A stretch of DNA of 27,015 bases from a virus, in the IMG/VR virus record IMGVR_UViG_3300034062_001990, positions 1 through 27,015 of that record; one strand, given 5' to 3'. The translations under genes were made by a program, and so were the position numbers. Position 1 is the stretch's first letter, and every line of letters starts with the position of its first letter. Below are positions 20,677-26,778 of the stretch, one piece after another. Under the pieces are notes generated by a model. That model made no database searches and was not told where the DNA came from. It saw only the letters and a list, made by a program, of their open reading frames with translations.

Positions 20677-20820
20677 ATGGGTATATCAGATAATATAGAG
20701 GCATATATAGAGTTTGATCATCTAGGTAAAGCTTGGAAAGACGCACCAGATTGGTGCGATGACTGCAACTCAAATCCTGGAGAGAAATGTCCAGATTGTG
20801 GCTATACTCATAATTGTTAG
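20677..20820 (+). CDS. 47-residue zinc-ribbon protein (paralog B)
   Basis: The frame runs ATG 20677 to TAG 20818-20820. The start MGISDNIEAYIEFDHLGKAW is a paralog of the 20329 protein. CDDC and CPDC pairs at 27-30 and 38-41 form a compact zinc ribbon ending THNC. Function unknown. Confidence 0.7.
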   Translation: MGISDNIEAYIEFDHLGKAWKDAPDWCDDCNSNPGEKCPDCGYTHNC

Positions 20821-20835
20821 TCAAATAGAATTAAG

Positions 20836-20841
20836 GATAAT
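20836..20841 (+). promoter_or_regulatory. leaderless-type promoter for 20848 gene
   Basis: GATAAT is followed after exactly 6 bases (AGAATC) by ATG 20848. The same AGAATC-ATG context follows the TATAAT at 20665. TTGTTA at 20814-20819 may be the -35 (16 bp). Confidence 0.6.
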
Positions 20842-20847
20842 AGAATC

Positions 20848-21075
20848 ATGTGGTCATATATATTAGCAGCAATTGGTGTAACAGGCATATTCTTTGTTGG
20901 GCGGAAGACAATATGGGGATGGCTACTGTTATTATTTAATGAGTTCCTATGGATCATTTATGCTGTAACAACAAAGCAATACGGATTTATCTTTGCAGCC
21001 GTAGCTTATGGAATAGTCTATATTAGATCATATATACACTGGTCAAAAGAGCCTGTAAATGAGATTCACCTATGA
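20848..21075 (+). CDS. small three-helix membrane protein
   Basis: The 75-residue product is hydrophobic: helices about 4-18, 24-42 and 45-60, with NEFLWIIYAVTTKQYGFIF. NEFLWIxYA and the Trp-rich helices resemble part of a PnuC-like transporter fold and recur in actinophages. Too short for a full transporter. It ends on ATGA with the next gene. Confidence 0.7.
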   Translation: MWSYILAAIGVTGIFFVGRKTIWGWLLLLFNEFLWIIYAVTTKQYGFIFAAVAYGIVYIRSYIHWSKEPVNEIHL

Positions 21076-21569
21076 AAAAGGTCCTGGTTGCTGATTTAAT
21101 TAAGGCTGTTAAAGAAGAAGTCCCAGAGATAGGCGATATCGAAGACTCTGGCATTGATCACATTGAATATCTAATCCAAGAAGTAGAGGCTGGACGTATG
21201 GAATTAGATGATGCTCAGGAAGATGCTTGGGTATATTATGGATATTCAGAAGGTGGTCTTAAATCTGGACCTAAATCATCTAGTCATAAGTCTACCACAT
21301 GGGGTGAATTATTTGGCGGGGAAACAACAGGTAGAATAGAAGTAGAGTATGAGCCTATATTTGAATCACTAGGGGATACATTAGATGATGATCCAATATG
21401 GCTAATAACAAGAGTAACTGTAACTGATAATAGTAAGTATCCACATATATATAATGCTACAAGACCAGAAGAACATGAAAAAGAATCCATAGACATGATA
21501 GAAGATGGATCTTTAATGGAATGGTTTAATACATATTGGTCTGGATCAAAATTTAAAGACCAAGGATAA
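21072..21569 (+). CDS. acidic hypothetical protein
   Basis: The 165-residue acidic product begins MKKVLVADLIKAVKEEVPEI and has a helical N half, a glycine/serine linker (KSGPKSSSHKSTTWG) and a beta-rich end. No family recognised. It is the last plus-strand gene before the convergent junction. Confidence 0.75.
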   Translation: MKKVLVADLIKAVKEEVPEIGDIEDSGIDHIEYLIQEVEAGRMELDDAQEDAWVYYGYSEGGLKSGPKSSSHKSTTWGELFGGETTGRIEVEYEPIFESLGDTLDDDPIWLITRVTVTDNSKYPHIYNATRPEEHEKESIDMIEDGSLMEWFNTYWSGSKFKDQG

Positions 21570-21570
21570 A

Positions 21571-21587
21571 GCTCTATAAAATAGAGC
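21571..21587 (+). terminator. short hairpin after last plus-strand gene
   Basis: GCTCTA (21571-21576) pairs with TAGAGC (21582-21587) around TAAAA, 1 base after the stop. Weak alone; acts perhaps with the next hairpin. Confidence 0.5.
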
Positions 21588-21637
21588 GATATGGTCTCTA
21601 ACTCCTATATCCCCCTCCCATTTATCTCCTCTCTATC

Positions 21638-21658
21638 AGCCTCCTAGAGGCTTTATAT
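21638..21658 (+). terminator. terminator hairpin AGCCTC-CTA-GAGGCT
   Basis: Six perfect base pairs (21638-21643 with 21647-21652), loop CTA, followed by TTATAT. This is the likely terminator for the plus-strand genes. Confidence 0.6.
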
Positions 21659-21686
21659 GTGGAGTAAAGTGGAGTATTGTGGAGTA
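21659..21686. repeat. three GTGGAGTA repeats at 10-bp period
   Basis: Exact copies begin at 21659, 21669 and 21679, separated by 2-base spacers. The helical phasing suggests cooperative protein binding. Confidence 0.8.
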
Positions 21687-21790
21687 ATATGGTTATAGAT
21701 AAGTCGACAATTACTACAGATATATATGTATTTAGATATACATGTAATGGGACATGACCCTATCATATAGATGCCGTAATGTCAATCATT

Positions 21791-21863
21791 TTGTCGACAT
21801 TTGTATATGCATGCAAATTTCAGGGATTTTGTCAATGCCCTCGTAAAAGGCATATTTTGCCCA
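21791..21863. repeat. intergenic repeat unit R1
   Basis: TTGTCGACATTT (21791-21802), then AATTTCAGG (21816-21824), 16 bp, then TCGTAAAAGG (21841-21850) and TTTTGCCCACA. R2 has the same order and the same 16-bp spacing. Confidence 0.8.
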
Positions 21864-21953
21864 CATTGTCAATAGATTTCATAGAAAAATTTTGACAGAT
21901 TTTGGCTAATTCTGCACACATTTGTTTAAATAGTTATATGATTCTATATAGAT

Positions 21954-22020
21954 TTGTCGACATTTATATACAATTTCAGGCGTATTTTTTAGCTCGTCGT
22001 AAAAGGGAATTTTTGCCCAC
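21954..22020. repeat. intergenic repeat unit R2
   Basis: TTGTCGACATTT (21954-21965), AATTTCAGG (21972-21980), 16 bp, TCGTAAAAGG (21997-22006) and TTTTGCCCAC. Sequence between the conserved blocks is diverged. Confidence 0.8.
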
Positions 22021-22041
22021 AAGCCCACACATTTTGATCAC

Positions 22042-22070
22042 AAAAAAAATCCACATCCGAAGATGTGGAT
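22042..22070 (-). terminator. TTCG-loop terminator with T run
   Basis: On the minus strand ATCCACATC-TTCG-GATGTGGAT is a 9-bp perfect stem with the extra-stable UUCG loop. It is followed by seven to eight T (A run at 22042-22049). It closes the minus-strand unit 20 bases past the stop of 22090-22506. Confidence 0.95.
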
Positions 22071-22089
22071 CTAATTTGTGGAACATTGG

Positions 22090-22506
22090 CTAGAAGAACG
22101 GGTGTTCAATTCTAACTGATTCTGGTTCATTGTTATTATCTAACCAGGAATACCTGTAGTTCCTATTTATATCTTTTAGTTCTACTTTTGGTAGCCCCGC
22201 CGATATCTCAGATAGAGTTCTAGGTAGTTTGAGAGTCTTGAACTGATATGTTTCTTTAATTGCTTCTATGGCATAGGCTAACTCAGTTGCTAGATACAAT
22301 CCGTCTGATGTTTTACCAGCAACTTTTTCTTGTTGCGCCCTCCGTGCAATATGAGTAATGATTTCAGTAATCATTTCCATTGTGCGGTCAGTTGTGTAGT
22401 ATGGTTGCTCAGATAGATAACGACCTACCTGTGCAGGATTGAAGTATGCTTGCTCAATTAGATTAACTAATGATTCCATTACTTTGTCTGTTGGTGTCTT
22501 GCTCAT
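22090..22506 (-). CDS. hypothetical helical protein
   Basis: The 138-residue product (MSKTPTDKVMESLVNLIEQA first) is largely helical, with MEMITEIITHIARRAQQEKV and a proline/charged end. No family recognised. The ATG at 22506 has AGGCGG about 5 bases upstream. It has its own promoter and a strong terminator. Confidence 0.75.
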   Translation of the reverse strand: MSKTPTDKVMESLVNLIEQAYFNPAQVGRYLSEQPYYTTDRTMEMITEIITHIARRAQQEKVAGKTSDGLYLATELAYAIEAIKETYQFKTLKLPRTLSEISAGLPKVELKDINRNYRYSWLDNNNEPESVRIEHPFF

Positions 22507-22529
22507 AGTCCGCCTCTCGTCAATCTTAC

Positions 22530-22558
22530 ATTATACCAAAATGAAGCGAGGCTGGCAA
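22530..22558 (-). promoter_or_regulatory. promoter for 22090-22506
   Basis: On the minus strand TTGCCA (22558-22553) and TG-G-TATAAT (22538-22530) are 17 bp apart. The -35 lies in the arm of the preceding hairpin. Confidence 0.75.
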
Positions 22559-22588
22559 TGCCCACGGATCCCACCGCTATTGCCAGCC
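22550..22588 (-). terminator. hairpin after the 49-residue gene
   Basis: GGCTGGCAAT (22550-22559) pairs with ATTGCCAGCC (22579-22588) around a 19-base loop. It follows the stop of the 22599-22748 gene. There is no T run. Confidence 0.65.
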
Positions 22589-22598
22589 CCACAGTTAG

Positions 22599-22748
22599 TT
22601 ACTTAGCCTTTGATACAGGCTTTTCTGCAGTGAAGGTAATGCCCTTCTGTACTGCCTCTTGCAAAGCTACCTTGGCTGCTCCTGAGAAACGTCCTCGTGC
22701 TCCAACTGTAATGCCCTGCTGCTTTAGATATTCACGCTTTGTTGTCAT
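22599..22748 (-). CDS. 49-residue basic protein
   Basis: The frame runs ATG 22748 to TAA 22599-22601 on the minus strand. The peptide MTTKREYLKQQGITVGARGR, then FSGAAKVALQEAVQKGITF, ends EKPVSKAK. The GARGRFS segment and short helix resemble Lsr2-type DNA-binding ends, but this is weak. It has its own -35/-10, a GAAAGGA leader and a hairpin after it, so it is a self-contained unit. Confidence 0.75.
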   Translation of the reverse strand: MTTKREYLKQQGITVGARGRFSGAAKVALQEAVQKGITFTAEKPVSKAK

Positions 22749-22783
22749 TTGATTTATCCTTTCGAGATAATTGATTTGTATTA

Positions 22784-22812
22784 ATTATAGCAACTTTTCA
22801 CGGATTTGTAAA
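22784..22812 (-). promoter_or_regulatory. promoter for the 49-residue protein
   Basis: On the minus strand TTTACA (22812-22807) and TG-C-TATAAT (-10 at 22789-22784) are 17 bp apart. The leader of about 35 nt contains CGAAAGGATAAA before the ATG. Confidence 0.8.
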
Positions 22813-22840
22813 TAGTCACCGTAAGCCTTTTTTCTTGCCC

Positions 22841-22981
22841 TTATACTAAATTGGTCTGTTCAACTCTATCTTTAATTAATCTAGCAATGATGTTATGGGC
22901 CTCAATGTTTTCTGTTTCTGACCCACCCCACAAAAGCTTTTGTGCTGTATTTAATTGATCATTGATGTATTCATCAGTCAT
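22841..22981 (-). CDS. 46-residue hypothetical protein
   Basis: The frame runs ATG 22981 to TAA 22841-22843. The peptide is MTDEYINDQLNTAQKLLWGG, then a helix SETENIEAHNIIARLIKDRV. It overlaps the previous minus gene by 8 bases. No family recognised. Confidence 0.6.
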   Translation of the reverse strand: MTDEYINDQLNTAQKLLWGGSETENIEAHNIIARLIKDRVEQTNLV

Positions 22982-23291
22982 CTTCATCTTCGTCTTCTTC
23001 CTCTTCTTCAAACATTGTATCTACAATGTATTCACGATTTAACATCCATTCAAGGACGTCTTCTTGGTGCTGTTCCGCCCCGTACTCCAGTGAGAAGCCC
23101 ATTCCAGCCTCCACAGCCTCACAGAGGTTGTCCCACATTTGATCGATAGTAACCTTCTGCTTGTAACTTTCATCCTCAAAGATGTTATTGATTGTGCTCC
23201 AGGTCCATAGCCAAACCAGGGACAGGCCAAGGTCAGTGCTATCTAGAATCTCTAGACATTTGTTTAGTTTATCTTTGTCATCGGGTTTCAT
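22974..23291 (-). CDS. hypothetical protein with acidic tail
   Basis: ATG 23291 was chosen because GGAG lies 7 bases upstream; a longer frame is open but would overlap the previous gene by 44 bases. The product, 105 residues, is helical and Trp-rich (LGLSLVWLWTWSTINNIFED) and ends in a run of Glu/Asp (EEEEEDEDEDD). Such tails occur in DNA mimics, but nothing else supports that. Confidence 0.65.
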   Translation of the reverse strand: MKPDDKDKLNKCLEILDSTDLGLSLVWLWTWSTINNIFEDESYKQKVTIDQMWDNLCEAVEAGMGFSLEYGAEQHQEDVLEWMLNREYIVDTMFEEEEEDEDEDD

Positions 23292-23547
23292 TACGTGCTC
23301 CAATCGCAAATGATAGGTCATATGTTAATTGATATAGTTCTACTAATGCGTCAAGATGTCCTTCAAGGGTTAATCTATCAACAGTTTGGTCGTACTCTTC
23401 ATCATCCTGATTTGTATATTCAGATAGTAATTGCTCGTCAATGAGCATTAGATTCTTTAGTTCTCCATGTAGAATATCAAGGCCTGATACTCCCGCATTA
23501 ACCATGCGCTGTAAATGGGGCGGGAGCCCAATGTCTTCTGCATTCAT
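23278..23547 (-). CDS. hypothetical acidic helical protein
   Basis: The 89-residue product starts MNAEDIGLPPHLQRMVNAGV and is helical and acidic (EYTNQDDEEYDQTVDRL). AAAGGAT lies upstream of ATG 23547, and the unit's own promoter is inside the end of the previous gene. No family recognised. Confidence 0.7.
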   Translation of the reverse strand: MNAEDIGLPPHLQRMVNAGVSGLDILHGELKNLMLIDEQLLSEYTNQDDEEYDQTVDRLTLEGHLDALVELYQLTYDLSFAIGARNETR

Positions 23548-23548
23548 T

Positions 23549-23788
23549 TTATATCCTTTCGCTTGTAGCCATTATATCAAGAGCCACTGACAATAAATGA
23601 TTGGTAGCAATCCATTGTCCATTTAAAGATATGTGCTCTATCTCTAATGCCTGGTACTCATTAGATTCCATTTCCTCATATGCATCCATTTCCTCTTGGA
23701 TAGCATCAGCATCTTGCTGCAAACTAATTAGATGCAGTTTCATATATTCAATAAACTGAGATGATCGAGTTACATATGCAGATTCCAT
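23549..23788 (-). CDS. hypothetical helical protein carrying a promoter in its end
   Basis: The 79-residue product is a helical, acidic protein (LHLISLQQDADAIQEEMDAY). Its last residues NHLLSVALDIMATSERI are encoded by the TTGTCAGTGG promoter of the next gene. The start overlaps the previous stop (TAATG). Confidence 0.7.
   Translation of the reverse strand: MESAYVTRSSQFIEYMKLHLISLQQDADAIQEEMDAYEEMESNEYQALEIEHISLNGQWIATNHLLSVALDIMATSERI
23571..23593 (-). promoter_or_regulatory. TTGTCAGTGG-type promoter d
   Basis: On the minus strand TTGTCAGTGG (23593-23584), 7 bases, then TATAAT (23576-23571) with TG-A before it. There is no -35 at 17 bp. A GAAAGGATATAAA leader precedes ATG 23547. Confidence 0.8.
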
Positions 23789-23946
23789 TAGTCAAAATAC
23801 CCTTCTGCCCAAAGTCCATCTAAGAAATCAGAAGCTTTTGCTAAGTCTCTGACAATTGCTGGATGTTCATTCTCTCCGAGAATTAATACAGCAGAATCAA
23901 TTGCATATCGCATATCATTTAAATCTGACTCTTCATAGCCTAGCAT
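23788..23946 (-). CDS. 52-residue hypothetical protein
   Basis: The frame runs ATG 23946 to TAA 23788-23790. The peptide is MLGYEESDLNDMRYAIDSAV, then LILGENEHPAIVRDLAKASD. It is coupled to both neighbours (TAATG). No family recognised. Confidence 0.6.
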   Translation of the reverse strand: MLGYEESDLNDMRYAIDSAVLILGENEHPAIVRDLAKASDFLDGLWAEGYFD

Positions 23947-24095
23947 TATTTCTCCTCATCCCACCAGTATTTGGTAATTAGTTCTAATGAAGAATGGATA
24001 TTGCAATCACAATCTCCACCCATGTTTTCCATAAAATCTATATGAGAGAAGTTGTCCTCATATATTTCATTGACTAGTTCATCAATAGTTCTCAT
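23946..24095 (-). CDS. 49-residue hypothetical protein
   Basis: The frame runs ATG 24095 to TAA 23946-23948. The peptide has a short CDC motif with histidine (GGDCDCNIHSSLELITKYWW). ATGA and TAATG couple it to its neighbours. No family recognised. Confidence 0.6.
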   Translation of the reverse strand: MRTIDELVNEIYEDNFSHIDFMENMGGDCDCNIHSSLELITKYWWDEEK

Positions 24096-24865
24096 ACTTC
24101 CGCCTTTTCTCTAGATTCCAATAGTACCATGTGGGTCTGACATTCTTTCATAGCCTCTTCATCTTGCCAAGAACCTTGGCTACATTCAGAGCAGAATTCA
24201 CCACAGTCATCTTCGCAATAAGATAATGTATCAAAAGATTGGCAAGCATAGCAACGATTCTCATATTCTAGAATCTCTTTGACATTACCACGGACAATCT
24301 CATATTCCCCACCCCAACCTGTTTCTTCCTCATACTCTAATGTAAGCAGGCAGTTAGGAACAAGATTAGATAGTTTAGTTAAGATAGTTACAGCAGGTGA
24401 CCAAGCAGTCTCATACTTATAGACAACCCAGTTGTCATCACCCTCTGATTTATATTCAAGCAATTCTGTATTTGGATACTTGTCATCATCTGATACGGCA
24501 ACATCCCATTTGGTTCCCCAGTTAGTATTGTTCCATGAGTACCAATCTTTTTGAGTCTTGGCATGTGCTACTTCTTGTGCAAACCAATTAGGGTCTTTGA
24601 TATCTGCACCTGAACGTGTAGGCTGGCAGGCATATTCCTCATCAGTAATACCGTCATCTTTATATGAGTGGATATTATAGAAAGCAAAGACAGGATTATT
24701 ATATTCAACCTGCTTAATTTTGGTGGGGAAACCCATAGATGAAATATCACCCATACCATAAGTCTCTTGTGCTAATACAAATGGCTTATTCAATCTATCT
24801 TTAATCATATCTACCTCAGACTTAGGTCCTTGGATAGTTAATGTGTTATATACCCAGTTTGGCAT
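24092..24865 (-). CDS. Api92-like protein with C-terminal Cys cluster
   Basis: From ATG 24865 the 257-residue protein begins MPNWVYNTLTIQGPKSEVDM, as in Api92-like ferredoxin-fold proteins of phages and plasmids. NWGTKWDVAV and the RCLLTLEY-type middle also fit that family. The last 55 residues add a Cys-rich zinc-like segment (CYACQ, then CEDDCGEFCSEC). Function of the family is unknown. Start ATG 24865 is set by AAAGGA 6 bases upstream and the promoter; the frame is open further by chance. Confidence 0.75.
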   Translation of the reverse strand: MPNWVYNTLTIQGPKSEVDMIKDRLNKPFVLAQETYGMGDISSMGFPTKIKQVEYNNPVFAFYNIHSYKDDGITDEEYACQPTRSGADIKDPNWFAQEVAHAKTQKDWYSWNNTNWGTKWDVAVSDDDKYPNTELLEYKSEGDDNWVVYKYETAWSPAVTILTKLSNLVPNCLLTLEYEEETGWGGEYEIVRGNVKEILEYENRCYACQSFDTLSYCEDDCGEFCSECSQGSWQDEEAMKECQTHMVLLESREKAEV

Positions 24866-24893
24866 ATTATATCCTTTCGTTTGATATATGAGA

Positions 24894-24916
24894 ATTATAC
24901 ACTGGACCACTGACAA
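24894..24916 (-). promoter_or_regulatory. TTGTCAGTGG-type promoter c
   Basis: On the minus strand TTGTCAGTGG (24916-24907), 7 bases, then TATAAT (24899-24894). A CGAAAGGATATAA leader follows to ATG 24865. Confidence 0.8.
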
Positions 24917-24977
24917 ATGGAATACTATTTGGGTGTGTTCCACACCACATTTTGTATGCATGTGGTCAAGATCACAG

Positions 24978-25009
24978 AATTTCAGGCGATTTTAAATTGA
25001 CCTCGTAAA
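24978..25009. repeat. intergenic repeat unit R3
   Basis: AATTTCAGG (24978-24986), exactly 16 bases, TCGTAAA (25003-25009), as in R1 and R2. It shares a TTTGTATGCATG-like upstream part with R1. It lies alone in the 298-base gap 24866-25163, which otherwise shows a TATAAT on the minus strand (25067-25062) and no gene. Confidence 0.75.
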
Positions 25010-25144
25010 CAAAATATGTTACCCTTATGTTTTTGCGGGCCAGATCATGATTTGTCAAGCTATTATATAGGCTGCTAGAGTATCACCAACGAAAGTAAAA
25101 GAACTCTGCTTTATTTAACCCCTGGCCATTTAATGACTGATAGA

Positions 25145-25160
25145 GGCACCATATGGTTCC
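25145..25160 (-). terminator. imperfect hairpin after 25164-25562
   Basis: A near-palindrome (GGCACCATATGGTTCC) lies 4 bases past the stop of the minus gene. No T run follows; weak. Confidence 0.35.
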
Positions 25161-25163
25161 GTG

Positions 25164-25562
25164 TTACTTAGAAAGCACCAAGGAATATTTATTTACAAAT
25201 GCATCCAGTGTTTGTGAAAACATTGGTTCATCTGACATGCCATGGACCTTTGTGCTTTCATCATAGGATGCTTCCTCATGAAGACTAAAGGTCCCACTGC
25301 GCCAATCGATTACAGGAATCTTGTGCTCATTGTCAGGAATTGTATTAATATAAATTCCCCAACCAGTTGTCGACTCCCAGTCTTGGCCCACGAGTTGAGA
25401 AATAGCAATACGTGTTGCATATCCCTCATCGGTCCAGCGAGGACGTGCCGCATCAACAGCGCTTGCTAATTGTGCTAGCATCTCATGTCCAGCCCAGTGA
25501 CCGTACAAAACAATAACATCGCCATTGCTCTGTCTAAATCCGAAGTTTGCTCTATCTCCCAT
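25164..25562 (-). CDS. conserved phage hypothetical (MGDRANFGF)
   Basis: The 132-residue product begins MGDRANFGFRQSNGDVIVLY and has GHWAGHEMLAQLASAV. This start is common to a family of phage hypotheticals in actinophages and other tailed phages, with unknown function. AGAGGCGGAA precedes ATG 25562, which overlaps the previous stop. Confidence 0.8.
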   Translation of the reverse strand: MGDRANFGFRQSNGDVIVLYGHWAGHEMLAQLASAVDAARPRWTDEGYATRIAISQLVGQDWESTTGWGIYINTIPDNEHKIPVIDWRSGTFSLHEEASYDESTKVHGMSDEPMFSQTLDAFVNKYSLVLSK

Positions 25563-25756
25563 TATATTTCCGCCTCTTCTAGTAGTAGTACTTCTTCGAC
25601 CTTGTCTAATTCTATCATTTCATATGAGACCTTGGCAAGGCCCGCCTCATATTTATTTTTATGGTGACCACAGAAATATAGTTCGCCTTCAACTAATTTA
25701 ATTATCCATTTAGCTTGGGCTGAATCTCCACACTTATCGCATGCAATCCAACTCAT
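25562..25756 (-). CDS. DUF7455-like zinc protein
   Basis: The 64-residue protein has CDKCG (C6, C9) and CGHH near 29-32 in GELYFCGHHKNKYEAGL, the pattern of the actinobacterial DUF7455 family. It is a small zinc ribbon. Function unknown. Starts in the previous stop (ATGA). Confidence 0.8.
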   Translation of the reverse strand: MSWIACDKCGDSAQAKWIIKLVEGELYFCGHHKNKYEAGLAKVSYEMIELDKVEEVLLLEEAEI

Positions 25757-25899
25757 ATCTCGTTACCTTCGATCATGTCTGCTAACTTATCAACTAGCCA
25801 AGCATCGATATCTGAGATATCAATCTCTCTTAGTTTTTCGATTAGTTCTTCACGACCAAATTTGTAACCGTCATCAAAGCCATCTCTGTAGTCTGACAT
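25753..25899 (-). CDS. 48-residue acidic helical protein
   Basis: The frame runs ATG 25899 to TGA 25753-25755. The peptide is MSDYRDGFDDGYKFGREELI, then EKLREIDISDIDAWLVDKLA. GGGAGA precedes the start. No family recognised. Confidence 0.7.
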   Translation of the reverse strand: MSDYRDGFDDGYKFGREELIEKLREIDISDIDAWLVDKLADMIEGNEI

Positions 25900-25900
25900 A

Positions 25901-26113
25901 TTATCTCCCTGTGTATCCTGTTGGCTCGTAGTCTGATGTGTATGATTCTATTAGATTATACTTATCACGAATACGACTTACCTTCTCAATACTACCAGTT
26001 CCGATATTGAAAGTCAATGGTGCAATTGTCATTGGGTCCAACCCAATCAACTCCGCTTCCCAGGTAGCCCGTGCAAAGGCTACCTGAGATGGAGCAGTAA
26101 GTTCAAAATACAT
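25901..26113 (-). CDS. hypothetical protein
   Basis: The 70-residue product MYFELTAPSQVAFARATWEA has a helix and a short strand end (DYEPTGYTGR). It starts in the previous stop (TAATG). No family recognised. Confidence 0.65.
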   Translation of the reverse strand: MYFELTAPSQVAFARATWEAELIGLDPMTIAPLTFNIGTGSIEKVSRIRDKYNLIESYTSDYEPTGYTGR

Positions 26114-26574
26114 TATGCTTCCCTCACATAACAGATTTCAGTATCGCCAATCTCAATGTTGCCACTCTGTGAATCAACATAAAGATTATCTGTGATTTCT
26201 GTTTCGAAGTCATAGTCTTCAAGTAAGTTAAGGTCAATTGTTCCACTAACCTCAATGGTTGCAGTGAATTCAACTGTTCGAGTCAATTCAATGTTAAGCG
26301 CTTCTGCGATTGAACGCAAGGTGTCTTGGTCATCTGAATCAGCATAAACTTCGCTAATAATATCTTTAACTGTGTTAATGTTAGACTCAAGAAGACCGAC
26401 ACGCTTTTGTGATTGACGTCCATTGTGTAGGTCCCACTCAAGACTGGTAACCTTTGATGTTGTAAATTCAGGGTCAGAGTAACCCTTGATTACTTTGTAT
26501 GTAACTAGTAAATCAGGATTGTATTCTACTGCAGGTGAGTGGAATGCATCTGAGCCAATTGTTGTTGTTTCCAT
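26113..26574 (-). CDS. probable internal gene with its own promoter and start
   Basis: Within the 26113-26778 frame, ATG 26574 has GAGG at good spacing and the TTGTCAGTGG-type promoter b upstream. The product would be the last 153 residues (METTTIGSDAFHS first), a beta-rich and acidic end (TATIEVSGTIDLNLLEDYDF). It may be the true second gene; the longer frame may simply lack a stop between them. Confidence 0.6.
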   Translation of the reverse strand: METTTIGSDAFHSPAVEYNPDLLVTYKVIKGYSDPEFTTSKVTSLEWDLHNGRQSQKRVGLLESNINTVKDIISEVYADSDDQDTLRSIAEALNIELTRTVEFTATIEVSGTIDLNLLEDYDFETEITDNLYVDSQSGNIEIGDTEICYVREA

Positions 26575-26778
26575 GGTTTCCTCTTTCGTTTGGTTTGAAG
26601 GTGCAATTGTAGCATGCTCCACTGACAATAAGGTAGTCTTACGGCCACATGGACATGTGAGTTCCATCACACCAGATGGGAATCCAAATCCATCTGAGGA
26701 TGTTAATTCAATTAATGAGTCGCATTCATCTGGGTCACAGACAAATGTATATTTACTTGATATGAGTTCGTTGGTCAT
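26113..26778 (-). CDS. fused hypothetical: zinc-ribbon head plus beta-rich tail
   Basis: The 221-residue frame has a Cys head (C14, C19, C42, C44; FGFPSGVMELTCPCGRK) and a tail from residue 69. The head resembles a common actinophage zinc microprotein. The linker (about 48-68) is the sequence of promoter b. It may be one protein or two; see the internal start. The start overlaps the upstream stop (ATGA). Confidence 0.65.
   Translation of the reverse strand: MTNELISSKYTFVCDPDECDSLIELTSSDGFGFPSGVMELTCPCGRKTTLLSVEHATIAPSNQTKEETMETTTIGSDAFHSPAVEYNPDLLVTYKVIKGYSDPEFTTSKVTSLEWDLHNGRQSQKRVGLLESNINTVKDIISEVYADSDDQDTLRSIAEALNIELTRTVEFTATIEVSGTIDLNLLEDYDFETEITDNLYVDSQSGNIEIGDTEICYVREA
26606..26628 (-). 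promoter_or_regulatory. TTGTCAGTGG-type promoter b
   Basis: On the minus strand TTGTCAGTGG (26628-26619), 7 bases, TG-C-TACAAT (-10 at 26611-26606). An AAACGAAAGAGGAAACC leader precedes ATG 26574. It lies inside a coding frame. Confidence 0.75.

Larger units (their letters stand above)
21570..22089. other. gene-free convergent junction
   Basis: About 520 bases hold no credible gene on either strand. Plus-strand genes end on the left and minus-strand genes end on the right. It holds hairpins, the 10-bp phased repeats, R1 and R2, several TTGTCAAT and three GTCGAC sites, and the minus-strand terminator. It may include an origin or other cis-acting site. Confidence 0.7.

Noticed and set aside
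21902-22093. 63-residue plus-strand frame in the junction
   Set aside because: It begins with TTG without ribosome binding site, runs across R2 and the minus-strand terminator, and has no protein-like pattern.
22558-22752. 64-residue plus-strand frame
   Set aside because: It is antisense to the 49-residue minus gene, which has its own promoter, ribosome binding site and hairpin.
21791-25009. R1, R2 and R3 as a CRISPR array
   Set aside because: Only three diverged copies, irregularly spaced, no uniform spacers, no cas genes.
25052-25067. TTGTCA followed by TATTATATAG as a plus-strand promoter
   Set aside because: The spacing is only a few bases and no plus-strand gene follows.
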